17,275 nucleotides of DNA from Planctomycetota bacterium. Lineage in GTDB: Bacteria > Planctomycetota > UBA1135 > GCA-002686595. This document shows, piece after piece, positions 7,536 to 15,608 of this stretch. Numbering within the stretch: the first letter of the stretch is position 1; the number at the start of each line of letters is the position of its first letter. The translations under genes and the position numbers were made by a program. A model generated the notes under the pieces. It searched no databases. It saw only the letters and a list, made by a program, of their open reading frames with translations, and was not told where the DNA came from. Location: the NCBI GenBank assembly GCA_029259675.1, contig JAJDES010000560.1, positions 1 through 17,275 of the forward strand. Direction: 5' to 3'.

Positions 7536-8714
7536 TCAATCGAGCCATGTGCGCAATTTTGGCCCTAGGACATCGGCCAGCGCTCGATGTCCGGCCGAAT
7601 TGATGTGGTGATCCGTCCACCAGTAGTAATCCTCATCGGCAGCGTCAAACGCGGGGCGCAAGTCGATGAAGTCGATGCCCAGCTCACCCAAAGCCGCCAA
7701 CCACTGATCGGCCAAACGGTCACTAACAGCCAGCATTTCCTCGGCAACTCCCGCACGCTCAATCAATTCGGAGCGCATCTCCGCGAAGCGTTCGCGGCGC
7801 ACGCGCGAAGCCGGCGGCAAGTAGACGAACAAGCTGCGCGCTCCAAGCTCCCGGCAACGCTGGTCTATCTCCGTTGCGGCCGCCTTAGCCAAATCGACCG
7901 CAAGCGATTCCTCATTGGGATTGGCCCCGAAGTAAAGCGCCTGATTCAGTTCCTGGGGATACCAGCCAAGCCTAATTTGGCGATCCTTCTGCAAGCGCTG
8001 ATTGGCGGCCTCATCGCGCTTGGCCGGCGCGCGACGCGCAAAATAGCGGTGCAGCTGCAAACTGGGAGCGAAGTCGTTGCCGCCATAAACCACAACCACA
8101 AAGACATCCGGCTGCAAATTCGCAAAGCGCTCGATCACGCCGCGGTAGTTGTAAAAATGGTAGGCGCCGACGCCGGCATTGATCACTTCCAAGTCGGGGA
8201 CGGCCGTCGAAAGTGCCGCCTGCACAAGCGTCGTGAAGTTCTCTTCGTTAGGGCATACCCCGTCCACATGGGAATCTCCCGTGACGAGCACTCGCGGCCC
8301 CAACTTGTTCGCTTCGTCCACATCCGCATCCATGCGCAAGCCCAAATTGTTGCTGCGCACCAGCCACTTGCCGCTGGGATGCTCTTGAAAGGGCTTGGAA
8401 AATTCAGCATTGGACGGACGCCTCACGTACACGTAGGGATCAAACTCGAAACCGTGCCGCAATGCTGGAAAGTATTTGGACGCGACCTCCTCATCCAACG
8501 GCTGCCAACCGAAAGCGAAATCCGAGGGCAGGCCGGAATCCGCAGTGCCGCCGGATTTCGTCCGGTCCGCAAGCAGAGCGTCGACCTCGTCCCTGGTGTC
8601 CACCATCAGGACTGTCCCGCCTGCATCGCTTCGAAAGAAACTCCAGGCGATCAGGCCCAGGGCCACGCTGCTCACAACCAGGGCGAAGAGGACTGGCGGT
8701 CGCACGGAAGTCAT
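7536..8714 (-). CDS. Membrane-anchored SGNH/GDSL-type hydrolase or acyltransferase-like protein
   Basis: 392 residues from the ATG at 8714; the frame continues to 8816 but those codons precede the natural N-terminus (MTSVRPP and a hydrophobic segment). Residues 7-27 are one membrane anchor. SGNH signatures are GDSH (146-149, nucleophile Ser148), NAGVGAY (179-185, block II Gly), GGND (211-214, block III Asn213) and the final TDHHINSAGH (367-376) supplying Asp368 and a catalytic His (370). The segment SNNLGLRMD (121-129) before the GDSH block is typical of envelope SGNH proteins in exopolysaccharide and planctomycete contexts. Probably an esterase or O-acetyl-handling enzyme acting outside the inner membrane. 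No MBOAT acyltransferase partner is nearby, so an AlgJ/AlgX-like role is only a possibility. It is monocistronic, divergent from the sulfatase and convergent with the peptidase. Confidence 0.85.
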   Translation of the reverse strand: MTSVRPPVLFALVVSSVALGLIAWSFFRSDAGGTVLMVDTRDEVDALLADRTKSGGTADSGLPSDFAFGWQPLDEEVASKYFPALRHGFEFDPYVYVRRPSNAEFSKPFQEHPSGKWLVRSNNLGLRMDADVDEANKLGPRVLVTGDSHVDGVCPNEENFTTLVQAALSTAVPDLEVINAGVGAYHFYNYRGVIERFANLQPDVFVVVVYGGNDFAPSLQLHRYFARRAPAKRDEAANQRLQKDRQIRLGWYPQELNQALYFGANPNEESLAVDLAKAAATEIDQRCRELGARSLFVYLPPASRVRRERFAEMRSELIERAGVAEEMLAVSDRLADQWLAALGELGIDFIDLRPAFDAADEDYYWWTDHHINSAGHRALADVLGPKLRTWLD

Positions 8715-8919
8715 TCGGTCGGGGCGCTGGGACCTAACCGGTCCGGCGTAAAGTCGAGGTGGGGGAAAGCTGGAAGTCCGTCCGCACAGGGCTGAATGCT
8801 CGCTCGATGCGATCAACCATTTGATACCCCATCCTAGCGGCTGTGGTGGAGCTTGACTCAGATGATGACTGACGAGAGCAGATTGGCATTCGAGCCCTAC
8901 GGGACTCCGACTTGCCGAT

Positions 8920-8925
8920 TATGAT
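8920..8925 (+). promoter_or_regulatory. Possible -10 element placing sulfatase transcription at or next to its ATG
   Basis: TATGAT matches the sigma-70 -10 consensus at five of six positions and ends 9 bp before the ATG at 8935. No good -35 hexamer is seen 17 bp upstream. No Shine-Dalgarno sequence precedes the ATG, which would agree with a leaderless or near-leaderless message. The assignment is tentative. Confidence 0.3.
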
Positions 8926-8934
8926 TGTGCGCTT

Positions 8935-10434
8935 ATGTTTGTGCCCCACAAGAATCCATTTGCGCCCCACTCCCGCCGATCCTTTCTGCGCGGTCTGGCG
9001 GGAGCCGCAACCGCATCTCTGGGCCTTTCGACAAGGTCTTTCGGCAAGCGCTCTCCCACCGGCGGCAAAGGCCGCGAGCGCCCCAACGTGCTGTTCATCA
9101 TGAGCGATCAGCACAATGCGCGCGCGCTGGGCAAGATCGGAAATGGCGAGGTTCTGACTCCGACCCTGGACGCACTCGCCAAAGAGGGCATGCAGTTTAC
9201 GAGTGCCTTCTGCCAGGTCCCACAATGCGCGCCCTCGCGCTACACCATTTGGACCGGCAAACATCCGCGCAGCCACGGCCTCGTTCGCAACGGGCTGGCC
9301 GAAAACATGCGCGAGGTGACCATTGGTGAGCTCTTCAAAGCGGAGGGGTACCGCACGGCCAACATCGGCAAGCACCACATGGTCGAAAGCCCCAAAGCCC
9401 ACGGCTTTGATTTTGTCGCGGACGCGGGCGGGCATACGGAGTACTGGAATAAAGTCCGCCAAGCCAAAGGCGGCGAGTTTGTCGATTGGATTGCTTTGCG
9501 CAGCAAAATGGTCGGCAGCGCCAACGTCAGCAACAGCGAGCACCTAGCCGGCCATTTGGCTGACGGCGCCATCGAATTTCTGCGAACTCCCGAGGAGAAG
9601 CCCTTTTGCCTATGGCTTTCGTTTTACGGTCCCCATCGACCGATCATTCCTTCAGCGGAATTCGTCAAACGCTACGACCCCGACAAGCTCAGCCTGCCGC
9701 CCAACCTTCACTATGAAGCGCGCGATCTCCCCAGAGCTTTGGCCGACGCGCGCAAAACCATGTCGCTCACCGATGAGCTTCACCGGCAGTGCTTGGCGAC
9801 TTACTACGGCTACGTCAGCCAGATCGACTACAACATCGGTCGTGTGCTGGAGGCCCTTGAACGCAGCGGTCAAGCTGAAAACACGATCGTTGTCTACACT
9901 TCGGATCACGGCGAGATGATGTCCGAGCACGGCGTTTGGACCAAGTTCAACCTGGCCTACGATGCCACGGTTCGCGTACCGCTACTCATTCGTTACCCCC
10001 AAGAGATTCCCGCCGATCGTCGCTCCGATGCACTTGTGGGTCTTTACGACCTCTTGCCGACGCTGTGCGCCCAAAGCGGAATCGCCATTCCAGCAGCCGT
10101 CCAAGGCAGCAACTTGGCTCCACTTTGGAGTGAAGAAAAGCCCCAGTGGCGCACGAGCATCGTGGCCGAAATCGGAGACCCCAAGGGCTACCCGGGTTTG
10201 TGCCAAATGGCTCGCAGTAGCGAAGCTAAATACATTAAGCACCAAACCGGGCAACGCGTCACAGAGCAGCTATTCGATTTGAAATCGGACCCGTGGGAAA
10301 TAGAAAACCTTGCGGGGCAAGCCAATCACAGTCAAACCCTGACTCAACTGCGGCAGGTCTTGGAACAATTTGAAGCCGATGTTCCCCGTCAGCCGTTTCC
10401 GCCCCAAGCACCTGGGGAGCGGCGCGAGCGCTAA
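8935..10434 (+). CDS. Tat-exported type I sulfatase (formylglycine-dependent)
   Basis: 499 residues. The N-terminus carries the Tat motif SRRSFLRG (13-20) and a hydrophobic stretch to about residue 32. The alkaline-phosphatase-fold sulfatase domain starts at RPNVLFIMSDQH (49-60), with metal ligand Asp58; Ser57 replaces the first Asp of the common DD pair, as in other SDQ-type sulfatases. The sulfatase signature CAPSR (98-102) contains the Cys98 to be converted to formylglycine, followed by TGKHP. Further active-site residues are Lys146 (IGKHH), His234 (GPHRP), Asp324-His325 (TSDHGEMMSEHG) and Lys337 (TKFN). The C-terminal part (ELFDLKSDPWEIENLA-like, about 445-460) is standard for the family. 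Likely role: removing sulfate from exported carbohydrate or choline-like esters; the substrate is not known. No maturase gene is in the window. Confidence 0.93.
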   Translation: MFVPHKNPFAPHSRRSFLRGLAGAATASLGLSTRSFGKRSPTGGKGRERPNVLFIMSDQHNARALGKIGNGEVLTPTLDALAKEGMQFTSAFCQVPQCAPSRYTIWTGKHPRSHGLVRNGLAENMREVTIGELFKAEGYRTANIGKHHMVESPKAHGFDFVADAGGHTEYWNKVRQAKGGEFVDWIALRSKMVGSANVSNSEHLAGHLADGAIEFLRTPEEKPFCLWLSFYGPHRPIIPSAEFVKRYDPDKLSLPPNLHYEARDLPRALADARKTMSLTDELHRQCLATYYGYVSQIDYNIGRVLEALERSGQAENTIVVYTSDHGEMMSEHGVWTKFNLAYDATVRVPLLIRYPQEIPADRRSDALVGLYDLLPTLCAQSGIAIPAAVQGSNLAPLWSEEKPQWRTSIVAEIGDPKGYPGLCQMARSSEAKYIKHQTGQRVTEQLFDLKSDPWEIENLAGQANHSQTLTQLRQVLEQFEADVPRQPFPPQAPGERRER

Positions 10435-10449
10435 CGCGCCTGTGCTTTA

Positions 10450-10626
10450 GGCGGTTGCCACCGCCCGCGTTTCCTGCTTGCATTGCGCAACGGACCGTAT
10501 GGCCCGTTGTTGTCGATTGGAGTTCGAAATGCGCCCCGCCGGTCGCTTGCCCGCGATTCTGCGGAGGTTGACTGTGGCAACACTTTGGTGTGATGCACCC
10601 GCGATGTCCCTGAGATGACCTCGGGA
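10450..10626. terminator. Hairpin-rich gap between convergent sulfatase and AsmA-like genes
   Basis: Three inverted repeats lie in the 203-bp tail-to-tail spacer. GGCGGT/ACCGCC (10450-10465) with a TGCC loop follows the sulfatase stop and is trailed by CGCGTTTCC, a poor T-tract. CAACGGACC/GGCCCGTTG (10488-10509) is a 9-bp stem with one mismatch and a GTAT loop. TCCC-T-GAG/CTC-GGGA (10607-10626) lies just past the stop of the AsmA-like gene on the minus strand. None has a strong T-run, so termination by these is inferred from position rather than shown. Confidence 0.35.
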
Positions 10627-10637
10627 TAACTTAAGAA

Positions 10638-13481
10638 TCACTCGGTTCGGCTACGACTCTTGATGCGACTCTTGTTCAAAAGGTAGGTCGCTGACAATTT
10701 GAATTCCGAGCGGAGCTTTCGATAGAGAACCGCAGCTTCGGAAGTCTTGCCGGCATCCCAAAGCTTGTCTGCTTCCTGCAGCAGTTCAGCGGCACCCTTG
10801 CCCCCCGCCGGCGCGATCCCCTGCAAGCTTTCTTGCAGCCCCGACCCGAATGATGATTTTACGAGCGCCGCGATGGCGTCGACAATGCCGACACGCGGAC
10901 TTTTCATGCTGCCGCGAATCGGGACTTCGAATACCCGCCCCACCAGGAAATCGGGCAAGTTGCGACGATCCGCCAAGCTCTGCGTGATCGGCATGGTCCA
11001 GTCCAAACGGACTTCTCCATCCAAACCTACGCTTCCAACAAAACTGGTTTCCACCTCGTCGATCGTCCAAGTCCATGGGCGCAAGTAGCGCAACTGACCG
11101 CCCTCAAGCTGGAATTCGAGCGGGCGCAATCGAAGCGCGCCGTGATCGTCACCCGCAACCTCCGCAATAAGTTGCGCCAGCGGTCCGTCTTCCCCGAGCA
11201 GGACGTTACTTGCCTGCAACAAACCGCGCATGCCGATCTGATCGAGCTGCTGCCCTTCGCTAAACCACTGGATTAACGGCACGGGTAGTTCAACTTGAAA
11301 TTCCGATTGCACCGAAGCCTGGAATTCTTCGTCATCGCCTGGGTTGTAAGCCGCAAAGAGCGGATGCACTCGAGCCAATAGAGGTGCGATCGCTTGACCC
11401 ACAGTCACATCCTCGATTGAGAAGTTTGCGCTAGCGCCCGGCACTGGAGACTCGCTATCGCCCAACTCGATCGAGCCCGCTTCGTTTTTTGCTCGAGGCC
11501 CGCGCTCTGCCAGGCCCAGCGGCGTCGCCAAATCAAAACGCACGCGCCCACCACCGGTGTCCACGACCGTGCTGCATTGAAAGTTCCCTTGCTCAAGCTT
11601 CCAATCAAGATCGCCTTGAACTTCCAAGCCCAAGACGACGAGTCGACCGAGCCCGAGCACGCCCTTGCCCGAACAATGATCCAAAATCGACACAATCGAA
11701 TCAGCGGGTTCAGAGGTGCTCAATTGAAGGGCAATACCGGTCGCTTCGCTGCCGCCCCATTCAACCGGAATCAGCTCGGACAACTGCCGCGCCAGGCTGT
11801 CGGGGATGTAATCGAATTCCCCTTCCAAGTTCGGCATGAGCCATTGTTTGGAATCGGCCAATTGCTCAAATTGACCGCGCAATTCTCCGCGCAGGAGTTC
11901 ACCATCCAAAACAGCCCGCCTCAGATCAACTTTTCCTCCATCGACCAAAGCATCCATTTCGACCGAAAGCTTGGGATCGTACAACCGCGTCTGCGAATCC
12001 ACTTGGACCTGGAAATCCTCAACGCTTACGTTTCCGAGCAGTTCCCAGGCTTTGTCGATGGAGTTCAAGTTTAGTTGAGCGAGTAAATGGCCGCCCAATC
12101 CACTGGACTCAAAATCGAAGTCCTGTGCCAATTGCTCCAAGCGCGCTTCAAACTCAATTTTTGGCGACGATAGCGCACCATTGGCCTTGGCGCGCAGGCT
12201 GTCGGTTGTGAGTTCAAGTTCCTCAAACTCGACGACGTGGTTCGCGTCCATCACCAGCGAGCCCGCAACCGTGACAGCCTTTTGAACGATGGGTGCAGAC
12301 TCGCCGGAAATCCAGCGAATGCTCGCAGCCGAAAGATCTAGCGTCGTATTCCAAGCGCCGAATTCCAGCGCGCGCAAGTTGCCGCTGCCGCTGAGCTCGC
12401 CTTCTGCGTTTCCACCCAGGAGATCGGGCTTTAGAGCGCTGAGCAACGCCAAATCAGCATCGAATTGCCAGCGCATGGAATCGTTTCGGAGCGGCAGACC
12501 GCTCGATTGCAAGCTCAGAGCTTCGCCCAAAAGAAACTCTAAGTGCGGGCGGCCGGAGCCTTCCGAAGCGATCAAACTCGCGCTCGGCAACAGCAGTGAG
12601 CTCCCTTCCAATTCCATCTGAACACCTTCGGCATGTCCTTCCCCCTCCAAGCGCCATTGGGCTGCGCCACTCCGCTCCATCCGGTAAGTAGCGTTCAGCT
12701 CACCGCCACTGGGTTGCGCATCCGCGCCGAATAGAAACCCCAATGGTGCCAGAGCCAGACGCTCCAAGTCGAGCTCCGTCACAATCTGCGATTCGTCATT
12801 AAAGATTCCGTCGGATGCGGCAACTTGCGCCTCGATTCTGAGTTTTCCGGCCCCGGCGGCTCGCTCGACCATGGCCCCTTCCAAGCTCATGTGACCCAAG
12901 CCGGTTGAACCATCCCATTCAAGCTCTCCGCCTAAGCCCGCCCAGTCTTCGGCGGCAGCATCGCCTTCGGCGATTCGAACAGTGACCTCGCTCCAGCGCA
13001 CCGAAAACAAGTACGCCGAGAGGTCCGCACCGCCCTCAGCGTCCCGCTGGGAATCTCCCGCTTCGCGATCATCCCCTGCCTGGCTTTCGCGCTTGATCTG
13101 GGCCCAATTCATGGCGCCGTCAGCTCCAACTCGCAGTACCACCAGCAGTTGACTGAGATCCACATCGGCGGAAACCTGGCCGCTGAGAAGGGCACTAAAG
13201 TCGGGAGTAATGCGCAATTGCCCCAACTCCAGCAATTCTTGGCCGGCCATGTCCTTCAGACTCAGCCCTTGCAGCAGCAACTCCCCGTCGCGTCCCAGAT
13301 GTGCATCTTCCAACTGGGCCTGCACTCGCCAATCCGCTTCAGCGCGAGCGATCAATTCATCGCCGAGGTAGCGGCCGATGGCGGGCGCGGCCAGGAGCCA
13401 GGCAGCGCAGATCAGCAGGGTCCCACCGATTGCAACCTGCAAACTGCGCCGAAAGAATCTCCTGCGTGTAGTTCCGCTCAT
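10638..13481 (-). CDS. AsmA-like envelope protein (intermembrane lipid-transport superfamily)
   Basis: 947 residues from the ATG at 13481; a GTG 11 codons upstream (13514) is an alternative start, but neither has a clear ribosome binding site. A basic N-terminus (RRRFFRRS, 6-13) and one membrane segment (about 15-35) anchor a very long, beta-strand-rich extracytoplasmic region of alternating hydrophobic residues, the layout of AsmA/TamB/YhdP-type proteins. The final AsmA-like portion is about 730-865, with the typical ending VPIRGSMKSPRVGI. After it comes a low-complexity linker and a short TPR-like helical tail (AAELLQEADKLWDAGKTSEA and onward) ending in a basic RIKSRSRTE. Such proteins are known to support phospholipid transfer to, or assembly of, the outer membrane. 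It is divergent from the pqi operon across a long spacer. Assignment rests on architecture and the C-terminal motif, so the exact subfamily is open. Confidence 0.8.
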   Translation of the reverse strand: MSGTTRRRFFRRSLQVAIGGTLLICAAWLLAAPAIGRYLGDELIARAEADWRVQAQLEDAHLGRDGELLLQGLSLKDMAGQELLELGQLRITPDFSALLSGQVSADVDLSQLLVVLRVGADGAMNWAQIKRESQAGDDREAGDSQRDAEGGADLSAYLFSVRWSEVTVRIAEGDAAAEDWAGLGGELEWDGSTGLGHMSLEGAMVERAAGAGKLRIEAQVAASDGIFNDESQIVTELDLERLALAPLGFLFGADAQPSGGELNATYRMERSGAAQWRLEGEGHAEGVQMELEGSSLLLPSASLIASEGSGRPHLEFLLGEALSLQSSGLPLRNDSMRWQFDADLALLSALKPDLLGGNAEGELSGSGNLRALEFGAWNTTLDLSAASIRWISGESAPIVQKAVTVAGSLVMDANHVVEFEELELTTDSLRAKANGALSSPKIEFEARLEQLAQDFDFESSGLGGHLLAQLNLNSIDKAWELLGNVSVEDFQVQVDSQTRLYDPKLSVEMDALVDGGKVDLRRAVLDGELLRGELRGQFEQLADSKQWLMPNLEGEFDYIPDSLARQLSELIPVEWGGSEATGIALQLSTSEPADSIVSILDHCSGKGVLGLGRLVVLGLEVQGDLDWKLEQGNFQCSTVVDTGGGRVRFDLATPLGLAERGPRAKNEAGSIELGDSESPVPGASANFSIEDVTVGQAIAPLLARVHPLFAAYNPGDDEEFQASVQSEFQVELPVPLIQWFSEGQQLDQIGMRGLLQASNVLLGEDGPLAQLIAEVAGDDHGALRLRPLEFQLEGGQLRYLRPWTWTIDEVETSFVGSVGLDGEVRLDWTMPITQSLADRRNLPDFLVGRVFEVPIRGSMKSPRVGIVDAIAALVKSSFGSGLQESLQGIAPAGGKGAAELLQEADKLWDAGKTSEAAVLYRKLRSEFKLSATYLLNKSRIKSRSRTE

Positions 13482-13779
13482 GCGATCAATTGTAGCTTTG
13501 AGATTGCCGTGCACCCCCGGGCATGCACTGCGTGAGCCGCAGGCCTGTTAGGAGTATTGTTTGGGCATGTGGATTTCGCGCCTTAACACCTCCCACGGGG
13601 CCATACCCTTGAGTCTTCTCAGATGTGCCGCCCGCAGCTGTGACAGCCCCGCACCGCATTCTCTGTCGCCCGTCCCCCCCGTCCCACCCGCGGACGATGT
13701 TGGAGCAACGAGTTGGCACTACTGACTTTCATCCCACGCAAGCCTCCAGCCGCGGTCCGTTGCTGCTCGACCCCACCGC

Positions 13780-14013
13780 AATGATTGTGAACTGACTTGC
13801 TTTAGTGGGTTAAATTGGGCTGCCAGTAAGCACAACCGCTTCTGTGCAAACAGCTTGCATCTTCGCGCCGGTGCAGCAGGCCCTCCGAATTAGGCCCTGC
13901 CTGCCCGATCCCACTTGAAGCGCGCTTCCCAGCTTCTCAGCAGGGTATTCGGCCCCATAAGCGTCCGGGTTCTGACGCAAAAACCCACGCAACATAGTCA
14001 GTTCACAATGATT
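13780..14013. mobile_element. MITE-like element: terminal inverted repeats flanked by a 7-bp direct repeat
   Basis: The left end reads AATGATT then GTGAACTGACT (13787-13797) and, after seven divergent bases, GTGGGTT (13805-13811). The right end is the mirror: AACCCAC (13982-13988), then AGTCAGTTCAC (13996-14006), then AATGATT again (14007-14013). The 25-bp inverted ends match at 20 positions, 11 of them consecutive. AATGATT occurs in the same orientation on both outer sides, as a target-site duplication would. The interior of about 170 bp codes for nothing recognisable. The element, 220 bp without the duplication, would be a non-autonomous derivative of an unidentified insertion sequence. AATGATT is nearly its own complement, so a plain long inverted repeat is the alternative reading. 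Confidence 0.5.
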
Positions 14014-14240
14014 GAATGTCAGGCCTTCAGCGGCGACTCTGGACGGGTCGTTGCCACTGAGTCCGGTGCCCAAGTCGGCTTCTTTCCGGTCGGTAGCCGG
14101 CGCGCTGTGTTGAACTGGGTTCCGCTCACTGGCGGGCACCGTTCGCCACTCGCAGCATGCCGGGTGGCTTAGGCCGGCAACCCAATTCGGCAAAATGTCT
14201 CCCATGAGATCCGTGCAAACACCGAACCCCAATCGATCCG

Positions 14241-14262
14241 CAACAAGGCGGATTGTTGAGTT
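14241..14262 (+). promoter_or_regulatory. Hairpin presenting the pqiA ribosome binding site in its loop
   Basis: CAACAA (14241-14246) pairs perfectly with TTGTTG (14253-14258), leaving GGCGGA in the loop; AAGGCGGA is the only Shine-Dalgarno-like sequence before the GTG start at 14263, about 10 nt away. An in-frame TGA (14257-14259) rules out starts further upstream. The stem is A/T-rich and weak, so it may be a chance structure or a mild control of translation. Confidence 0.4.
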
Positions 14263-14979
14263 GTGAGTTTTCTTCAGCGCTTAATAGATCATTTTCAACG
14301 ACGCAAGTTCAGTGAATCCGCACCGCGAGTTGAGCTTGCGCAAGGCTCAAACGCGAAGATTTCACACGAGAGCGGGGATTTCCTAGCCTGCCCCGATTGC
14401 GACCTGTTGCATTGCGTTCCTGCAATGCAACAAGGAATGAATGCCAAATGCAGTCGCTGTGGCTGCATTCTCGTCGACAATAAGTCCTGCTCAATTGATC
14501 ACTCTCTGGCCTACGCGCTCGCGGCCGCCGTCTTTTTTGTCCTGGCGAACATCTATCCCTTGCTGTCCTTCAACATTGAAGGGCGCGAGGGAACCTGCCG
14601 CATTATCGGAGGAGCCATGCAGCTCGTCGAGCGCGGCTACTGGCCCCTTGGAATATTGGTGTTGCTCACGGGAATCATCGCCCCCCTGCTGATAATTGCC
14701 GGACTCCTGTATGTCCTTATCCCGGTTTGTATGCGCCGCAGTCATCCAAGTTTGCCGTTAGCTTTTCGGATCTTGAATGGCTTGCGCCCATGGAGCATGC
14801 TCGACGTTTATCTCCTCGGAGCCGTCGTAGCCTTTATCAAGTTGGATGATCTATCCGAGACAGGCATGCGCGTTGGTTTTCTGTTTCTGTGCGCCTTGAT
14901 TCTCTGCGTGACCTTGGCGATCAATGCCCTGGACACACACAAATTGTGGACTCACTTGGAGGGGGAATCAGCCCAATGA
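14263..14979 (+). CDS. pqiA: PqiA/LetA family membrane protein, first half-size subunit
   Basis: 238 residues, GTG start fixed by an in-frame stop two codons upstream. A 40-residue N-terminal tail precedes a zinc-ribbon-like pair CPDC (43-46) and CSRC (63-66). Four membrane segments follow at about 80-102, 128-155, 177-194 and 203-222. The PqiA signature PWSMLDVYLLGAVVA (176-190) lies at the start of the third segment. This corresponds to one of the two tandem PqiA modules of the roughly 417-residue E. coli PqiA. In E. coli, PqiA and its paralogue LetA (YebS) act with PqiB or LetB (YebT) to move lipids across the envelope. It overlaps the next gene by 4 bp (ATGA), so translation is probably coupled. 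The symbol is by homology; a LetA-type name would be equally defensible. Confidence 0.88.
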   Translation: MSFLQRLIDHFQRRKFSESAPRVELAQGSNAKISHESGDFLACPDCDLLHCVPAMQQGMNAKCSRCGCILVDNKSCSIDHSLAYALAAAVFFVLANIYPLLSFNIEGREGTCRIIGGAMQLVERGYWPLGILVLLTGIIAPLLIIAGLLYVLIPVCMRRSHPSLPLAFRILNGLRPWSMLDVYLLGAVVAFIKLDDLSETGMRVGFLFLCALILCVTLAINALDTHKLWTHLEGESAQ

Positions 14980-15608
14980 ACGCAGTTCTCCAAAGTGCCA
15001 AAGATGCGGGCTACGCAGCCTGTCATGCCTGCAACAAAGTCACGCGCTGGCAAGCGCCGTCATTGGATGAACAATCGCGCTGTCCGCGCTGCAACAGCGT
15101 TGTGCATCAACGCAAGCCCGACAGCATCACTCGCACCTGGGCCTACTTAATTGCCGCGACCGTACTGTATATCCCCGCCAATACCTTGCCGGTACTGACC
15201 GTGCTGAAATTCGGTTCCGGCGATCCGGACACAATCCTGAGCGGGGTGCAAGTTTTGTTTGCGGACGACCAGCCGATCATTGCGCTCATCGTTTTCACAG
15301 CGAGCTTTGTCGTTCCCATTCTCAAGATAGTGGGGCTATCGATTCTATTGATTTCGATTCAAGCCGGATGGAATTCGAAACTTCGCGATAGGACGATACT
15401 TTTTCGCAGCATCGAGATAATCGGACGCTGGTCGATGCTCGACGTACTCGTGGTTGGCATTCTGATTTCGTTGGTGCGCATGGGCAGCCTTGCGTCCGTC
15501 TCTCCGGGCCCAGGAGCGACGGCCTTCGGCGCCGTTGTGGTGTTAACCATGTTGGCAGCGCACTCGTTTGACCCGAGACTGATGTGGGACGCAGCAGAAG
15601 ACAGTTAA
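14976..15608 (+). CDS. pqiA: PqiA/LetA family membrane protein, second half-size subunit
   Basis: 210 residues from the ATG at 14976, which overlaps the previous stop (ATGA) and has GGAGGGGG starting about 18 nt upstream inside the preceding gene. An in-frame ATG at 14889 would add 29 residues read out of frame from the previous gene and is rejected. The architecture repeats its neighbour: zinc-ribbon-like CHAC (16-19) and CPRC (36-39), four membrane segments at about 53-77, 100-128, 153-168 and 182-196, and the signature RWSMLDVLVVGIL (151-163). The ending MLAAHSFDPRLMWD (192-205) is typical of the C-terminal PqiA module. Its sequence differs clearly from the first subunit, so the two are ancient paralogous modules rather than a recent duplication. 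Together they should form one PqiA-equivalent complex in the inner membrane. Confidence 0.9.
   Translation: MNAVLQSAKDAGYAACHACNKVTRWQAPSLDEQSRCPRCNSVVHQRKPDSITRTWAYLIAATVLYIPANTLPVLTVLKFGSGDPDTILSGVQVLFADDQPIIALIVFTASFVVPILKIVGLSILLISIQAGWNSKLRDRTILFRSIEIIGRWSMLDVLVVGILISLVRMGSLASVSPGPGATAFGAVVVLTMLAAHSFDPRLMWDAAEDS

Larger units (their letters stand above)
13482..14262. other. Long non-coding spacer between AsmA-like gene and pqi operon
   Basis: 781 bp between two divergent transcription units. It contains a MITE-like element (13780-14013) and the hairpin around the pqiA ribosome binding site (14241-14258). A 140-codon minus-strand frame (13810-14232) and an 85-codon plus-strand frame (13915-14172) cross the element boundary, contain many Cys and show no family features, so I do not call them genes. 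No tRNA or known riboswitch core was recognised. Promoters for both flanking units must lie here, but I could not place them. Confidence 0.55.

Noticed and set aside
7587..8795. 402-codon plus-strand open frame
   Set aside because: It is antisense to the SGNH hydrolase, which has all catalytic blocks. The plus-strand translation resembles no protein family.
8734..9543. 269-codon minus-strand open frame
   Set aside because: It runs opposite the N-terminal half of the sulfatase, including its Tat signal and CAPSR motif, and has no features of its own.
13813..14187. Inverted match AATTGGGCTGCC (13813-13824) with GGCAACCCAATT (14176-14187)
   Set aside because: 11 of 12 bases pair, but one arm is inside and the other outside the MITE-like element, with no further extension. 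It is probably chance.
13810..14232. 140-codon minus-strand open frame in the long spacer
   Set aside because: It crosses the right end of the MITE-like element, starts only 30 bp from the pqi start, is unusually Cys-rich and has no recognisable motif or good ribosome binding site.
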